From Helicostylum pulchrum (taxonomy: Eukaryota; Mucoromycota; Mucoromycetes; Mucorales; Mucoraceae): a stretch of 64,000 nucleotides of DNA. Location: contig JAIXMO010000031.1 in the NCBI GenBank assembly GCA_025677825.1, forward strand, positions 62,001 through 126,000. Reading direction: 5' to 3'. Each line of letters begins with the position of its first letter. Positions within the stretch are counted from its first letter, which is position 1. This document shows, piece by piece, positions 59,810 through 64,000 of the stretch. The notes under the pieces are model-generated. The model ran no database searches. It had not been told where the DNA came from and saw only the letters and a program-made list of their open reading frames with translations. A program made the translations under genes and the position numbers.

Positions 59810-60605
59810 ATGAAATCTACAGTTGCCTTGACATTATTAGCCACCATTGCTCTTCATCAAGTAGCTTACGCTCAAGAAGAAGTAAATATCGCTACTGCTC
59901 CTGCTGAACCTACTTTACCAGCTGCCGTAACTGATATCTATTGGTGGAAAACTCTTTTAACTGGAGAAGAGATTTCCAACTATTTAACTGGACCTGCCAC
60001 TGAAGCTGCTACTGACACTGCTGCTACTGCTACTCAAGCAACTACTGACGCTCAAGAGACTAACAGCGCTGGTACTATTACTACTGATGCTGCTGCTGCT
60101 GCTAGTACTGAAGCCACTCCTACCAACCAAGAAAGTTTATCTGCTGCAACTGGTACTGATAGTGCTATATCTAGCGCCAACAGTAATTTAGCTTCTGATA
60201 TTTCTGACGCATCTTCTGCTATCTCGGATGTCTTATCATCTTCTGCTGCCATATCAGATTCAATTGCAACATCTTCTGGAGGTAAAATACGAATATATAA
60301 TTTACTGTGTCCCTCCCCCCTTTAATACTGATACTTTTTCTCCTTTTTTTTTTTTTTTTGCCCCCTTTATAGTAGTACCTTCCCCTTCTGCTGTTGCTTG
60401 GACAAGTTCTTCTGCTTCTTATGCAGCGCCTACAGCTGTTGCTAAACCTCCATCTTCTAGTGTTATTTTACCTAGACCCAGTGGATCTATTATTCCACCC
60501 TCTACTACAAGTAATACAGCTGGTGTCAACAGTGGCTCTACTGTTATGGCTAGTAAAGTTTTGTTCTCGGTAACATTGGCGGCTGTATTAAGAAATTTTT
60601 TCTAG
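59810..60605 (+). CDS. Ser/Thr/Ala-rich GPI-anchored cell-wall protein
   Basis: Two exons (59810-60281, 60373-60605) give 234 residues. A signal peptide (STVALTLLATIALHQVAYA) is followed by a low-complexity mucin-like stretch of Ala, Thr and Ser (SLSAATGTDSAISSAN and similar) and a Pro/Ser/Thr part. The last ~20 residues (ASKVLFSVTLAAVLRNFF) are hydrophobic, a GPI-attachment signal preceded by small residues. It should be heavily O-mannosylated and attached to membrane or wall. No catalytic domain. The acceptor could be read at either of two AG sites three bases apart. Confidence 0.75.
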
Positions 60606-60679
60606 TTTTTTTTTTTACTATTTAACTTTTTTACTTTTTACTTTTTACTTTTTTAAATACATACTTAATAAAAATACAC

Positions 60680-60718
<39 letters not shown>

Positions 60719-60903
60719 GTTACCAAACAATTGTCGATCTATAAATAAAAAAGGAGGGGTTTACCAAATAAATAAATAAAAAAAAAAAAAAAAAATATAT
60801 AAAAGATATTTAAAAAAAACCCCTTTTTTTCATTTCTTTTTCCTTTCTTTTTCACCTTTCACCTTTCTTTTTTATTTTTTCTCTTTCTTTAATAACAATA
60901 AAA

Positions 60904-61567
60904 ATGAAGTTTCTTGCTGTTGCTTCTGGTTTAATGGCAGTTTTTGGTGCAGTTTCAGCACAGTTAACTTCACCCATGCAAAACTATAACGTCAGTAGCC
61001 CAGTATCAAATGGACCTTATGTGATGGGACAAGTTTTACCTTGTACAATTCAATTGTTTGAGAATGTTATGTCAGGTACATAATAAAGTTTTAGCCAATT
61101 ATAAATTACGTATTAAATTAATTTATTTTTACTTGTAAAAAGATATTCAACTTTCTATAAACCTTGAATCTGCTGTGTCTACTAATGCTACAACAGTTAT
61201 TATTGCTGCTTCAGTTGACGTTTCAAAGACAACTGCCAGTGCAAAGAGTAATGGTAATGTTACTTATTACGAACATTCTGTAAATTACAAGATTCCTACT
61301 ACACTTATTCCCGGTGTATACAAGGTTGTTTTCATGGATTCTCGTACAAATACTCATCTTGATGTTCCTATCAATGTATTGCCTGTCGCATCCGCTTCCG
61401 TTATTAACAGTCCTACTAATACCGGTTCTTCTTCTTCTTCGCCTACTTCATCTGGTTCCATCTTTAAGGGTGATGCTGATAATGGTGTCGCTGCCATGTC
61501 TCCTGGTTTAACCACTAAAGCACTTTTATCTCTCGCTTGTGTTGCTGCTTTTGCTTTAATGCTCTAA
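60904..61567 (+). CDS. Small secreted GPI-type protein, Knh1/Kre9-like N-terminus
   Basis: Two exons (60904-61075, 61143-61567) give 198 residues. Signal peptide MKFLAVASGLMAVFGAVSA is followed by QLTSPMQNYNVSSPVSNGP and MGQVLPCTIQLFENVMS, then a beta-rich part (TTLIPGVYKVVFMDSRTN) ending at DVPINVLPVAS. This resembles the Ig-like N-terminal domain of Knh1/Kre9-type wall proteins. A Ser/Thr-rich linker (TGSSSSSPTSSG) leads to a hydrophobic C-terminus (LLSLACVAAFALML), a GPI signal. A role in cell-wall beta-glucan assembly is possible but inferred only from the fold resemblance. It follows another GPI-type gene on the same strand. Confidence 0.7.
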
Positions 61568-64000
61568 TAATAATAATTAACAAAAAAGAAAAGGCAAGGG
61601 GGCGGGACCATCGTCTTACACGTGCAGTCTAAATTCTTTGTTTGACAAAGACTTTTTTTTTTTTTTCTACTTAGAGAGAAAGAGAGAGAGATAATAATAA
61701 TAAAAAAAGAATAAACAATAATCATCGACTCCAGTCCCCCAACCCCCTCCCTATCTCCTTGTTTTCTCCTTGTTTTTCTCTTTCGTCTTTAAATCATTAT
61801 AATACCCTTCTTTTATTAAATAAATATACTTTATATTTGTTACATTTTCTGATTTATTTTGTAACACTTTTGAAAATCCTTTTAAAATAATGGGTTGTAC
61901 AAAAGTCGCCTTACTATAAATTATTCTTTTTTGACACCTTTTTTTTTAAAAAAAGAATTATACAGTTTGTTGGCTAGTAAGATTTTCATATTGCATTGGT
62001 AGTGCATTATAAAAACCTAGTATTATATATAAATATCAATTTCATTATCTATTTTGTATACACTGTTTTTTTTTACAAGTACATATACCGATTTCTTTTT
62101 CTGTTTTTTTTTTTGCATGAAATGAGATCAAATACAGTCTTTTGATTGGATAGTAGACACTCTTCGAACGTTTTTTTTTTTACCTTTCTCTCCTTGATGG
62201 TTATAATACAAATTATTTAATATGTGCGTAATCTTTTAAGATGTCTACAGCCCAAGAAAAAAAAAACTTGAGCAAGATAATAAAGTGGCTGTTATTCTAT
62301 GATGATCACTGATGCAACCCTACACGCAGCACATATACAGTACAAACAACAACAACAAAAAACAGGTCACGATATAAAGCGGTTACTAGAAAGTGCTGCA
62401 AAAAAAAGTGCTTCAGACAACATTTCATCAAAGCTTAGATTATGTTACACAATGAGAATATATGCAGCAGTTTTTACATCAAAAAAAAAAAAAAGCTGAC
62501 ACGGTTTATCGATTAGTCATGATAAATTCTCACTGCCATTTCCTTTTTTAAAACGGCGGGGTTACTAGCACTTTTGAAAGCATTGGTAAAAAGCAGGTTT
62601 ATGTAGAATGTTTATACTATTATGCAGTGATACATAACAGATTTTACTTCTTTATGTTGCTAATTATGCATACACAAAATCAACACGCGGACTGATACAT
62701 TAGCGTATATGTGTCGCTAATTATGCATACACAAAATCAATACATTAGTGTATATGTGTATGTGTATGTGTGTGTGTGTGGACGTATATTAGACATTAAT
62801 AATTACAGTACGTATATACTATAAGCGTATGACTTATTAGCTGGTGAGAAAGTTTGATGTATTGTCTAGATTCTCCTCAAAAAATACGTAATACATTCCA
62901 TCTTGGGTACCGAATAAAATTGAAGTTATTAAAAAAAAAAGGCGGCGAAGTTTGTTCGCTATTGATATAGTCGACATTTGTTTATAAAAAGAAAAAACCC
63001 AAGTTTAAGCATTTAAAAAACTACTTTATACATGCGTTTTTTTTAAAAAAATCCTGCAGAATACATAATAATATATAAAAACCCTCATATGAAAGGCTCA
63101 ACTAGAACCCGTGTGCGTAGACTACTATTGTTTCCTCATATATGCATCCCGATGTGGTACATTCAATGATCTTGTTTTAATAGACTGATTTCACGTTTCA
63201 AAATAATCGAAATATTTTTTTTTTTCTCAAGGCACACATAAAAAGATTTTTTTGATATGGTAATAAACCCGAGGTATGAAATATGAAGCGCGTGAGAAGA
63301 GACGCCGATAGTTTTAAAACGACTACACAATGATAACCTCTTTTGTGTTCTAACTGTGATGCTAAACAAAGATAAGGGTTCCAAAAATAATCGGTAACCA
63401 ATTATTAACCCGCTCGAGTATAATTCTGTTAGTTACTTTTATGACTGAGTCAATTTACTTGAAAGAGTGTACACACTAGTTTCCGTTAATTCGGATGTTA
63501 TTTATAAAACTAATATGAAATATATGTATTCGTAATATATGATTATGTGAATAATAATAGAACCTGTCAAAAAAGGTTTTTTTCTTAAAAAAAAAGAAAA
63601 ACTGGTCTAATTGATACGATTGTAAAACAAAATTTTTTTATTATTATTCTTAAACACTATCGGCGCCTTTTTATCCGGCCTCCATATTCGTCGCGTCAAT
63701 TGTTTACAATCGAACACTCCTTTGCGATGTATACCTCGTTGATTATTATAGAACGAGAATTATTTAAATAAACACATGTAACTTTTTATTTTCTTTTAAA
63801 AAAGAAGCAGAAACAATGATTATATTACTGCGGTGCCAACCGGACAACAATGTCAATTATAGCCTCATACGGTTGAAAATTAAAGTCAAGCATGTATAGT
63901 TTTTTTTTTTTTTTTTTTTTTTCGGATCAAGTTCAAATTCAAGTATAGTCTAGATCGAAACGATTACTCGGCACGTTTAGATATTTCATGAATATTGCAA
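61568..64000. other. Gene-poor right end
   Basis: No supported gene in 2.4 kb. A frame at 62299-62499 (ATLHAAHIQYKQQQQKTG then DIKRLLESAAKKSASDN) and a nearby short frame starting MSTAQEKKNLSKIIK at about 62239 are protein-like and could be the remains of one gene; they could not be joined. Two T/A symmetric tracts (61943-61959, 63037-63051) and a T run of over 20 at 63900-63922 are present. Confidence 0.45.
62659..62780. repeat. 57-bp direct repeat plus GT microsatellite
   Basis: GCTAATTATGCATACACAAA ATCAA occurs at 62659 and again at 62716; the second copy lacks about 11 bp (CACGCGGACTG). It runs into TGTATGTGTATGTGTGTGTG at 62755-62780, a GT-rich microsatellite. Confidence 0.85.

Overview
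The window is nuclear DNA of a filamentous early-diverging fungus, most likely Mucoromycota and probably Mucorales. The evidence is AT-rich intergenic DNA (about two thirds A+T by eye), very long homopolymer runs, compact genes split by many short introns (mostly 40-90 nt) with GTAAGT-like donors, and fungal/animal gene content including METTL4, a fused lysine-catabolism enzyme, Gdt1 and a CaaX-less Rab6. I assembled exons by hand from splice signals, reading-frame phase and family conservation; where phases close exactly I say so.

Layout. 1-11 kb is a gene-poor, repeat-rich block. It holds one open and at least two decayed copies of a protein family with a PD-(D/E)XK-like motif, a short 23-bp tandem repeat, a four-copy 327-bp tandem repeat, and scattered coding fragments. 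11-15.5 kb: a thioredoxin-fold protein divergent from a METTL4 adenine methyltransferase, then a sulfotransferase-like protein and a DNAJC17-type J protein. 15.5-19 kb is mostly empty, with an inverted-repeat element, a possible tiny secreted ORF and an unresolved minus-strand gene. 19-31 kb: coiled-coil protein, eIF2-beta, a multi-exon PD-(D/E)XK-like gene, a 42-residue ORF, Rid family protein, F-box/LRR protein, lactonase-type beta-propeller, and the SWI/SNF SMARCD/Rsc6 subunit. 31-43.5 kb: thaumatin-like protein, trypsin-like protease, 18-exon bifunctional LKR/SDH, Gdt1, kelch membrane protein, CNBP-type zinc-knuckle protein. 44-51 kb: unknown small gene, Ypt6/Rab6, cytochrome b5, drug/metabolite transporter. 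52-62 kb: CCDC130 splicing factor, mercaptopyruvate sulfurtransferase, ALMT/FUSC-like channel, SNU13, two GPI-type cell-wall proteins. 62-64 kb is almost empty.

Most of the right-hand 53 kb is ordinary housekeeping. Themes that recur are RNA processing (DNAJC17, CCDC130, SNU13, CNBP), chromatin or nucleic-acid modification (METTL4, SMARCD), Golgi traffic (Rab6, Gdt1) and cell surface (thaumatin, protease, kelch, two GPI proteins). I see no operon-like functional system. Several neighbours are very tightly convergent (9, 38 and 46 bp between stop codons).

The most unusual material is the PD-(D/E)XK-like family at 1.5, 5.2, 9.5 and 21.9 kb. It differs in introns between copies, every copy whose 3' end I can see is frameshifted just before the same C-terminal tail, and two copies share a downstream 28-bp sequence. 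I found no tRNA, rRNA or CRISPR array.
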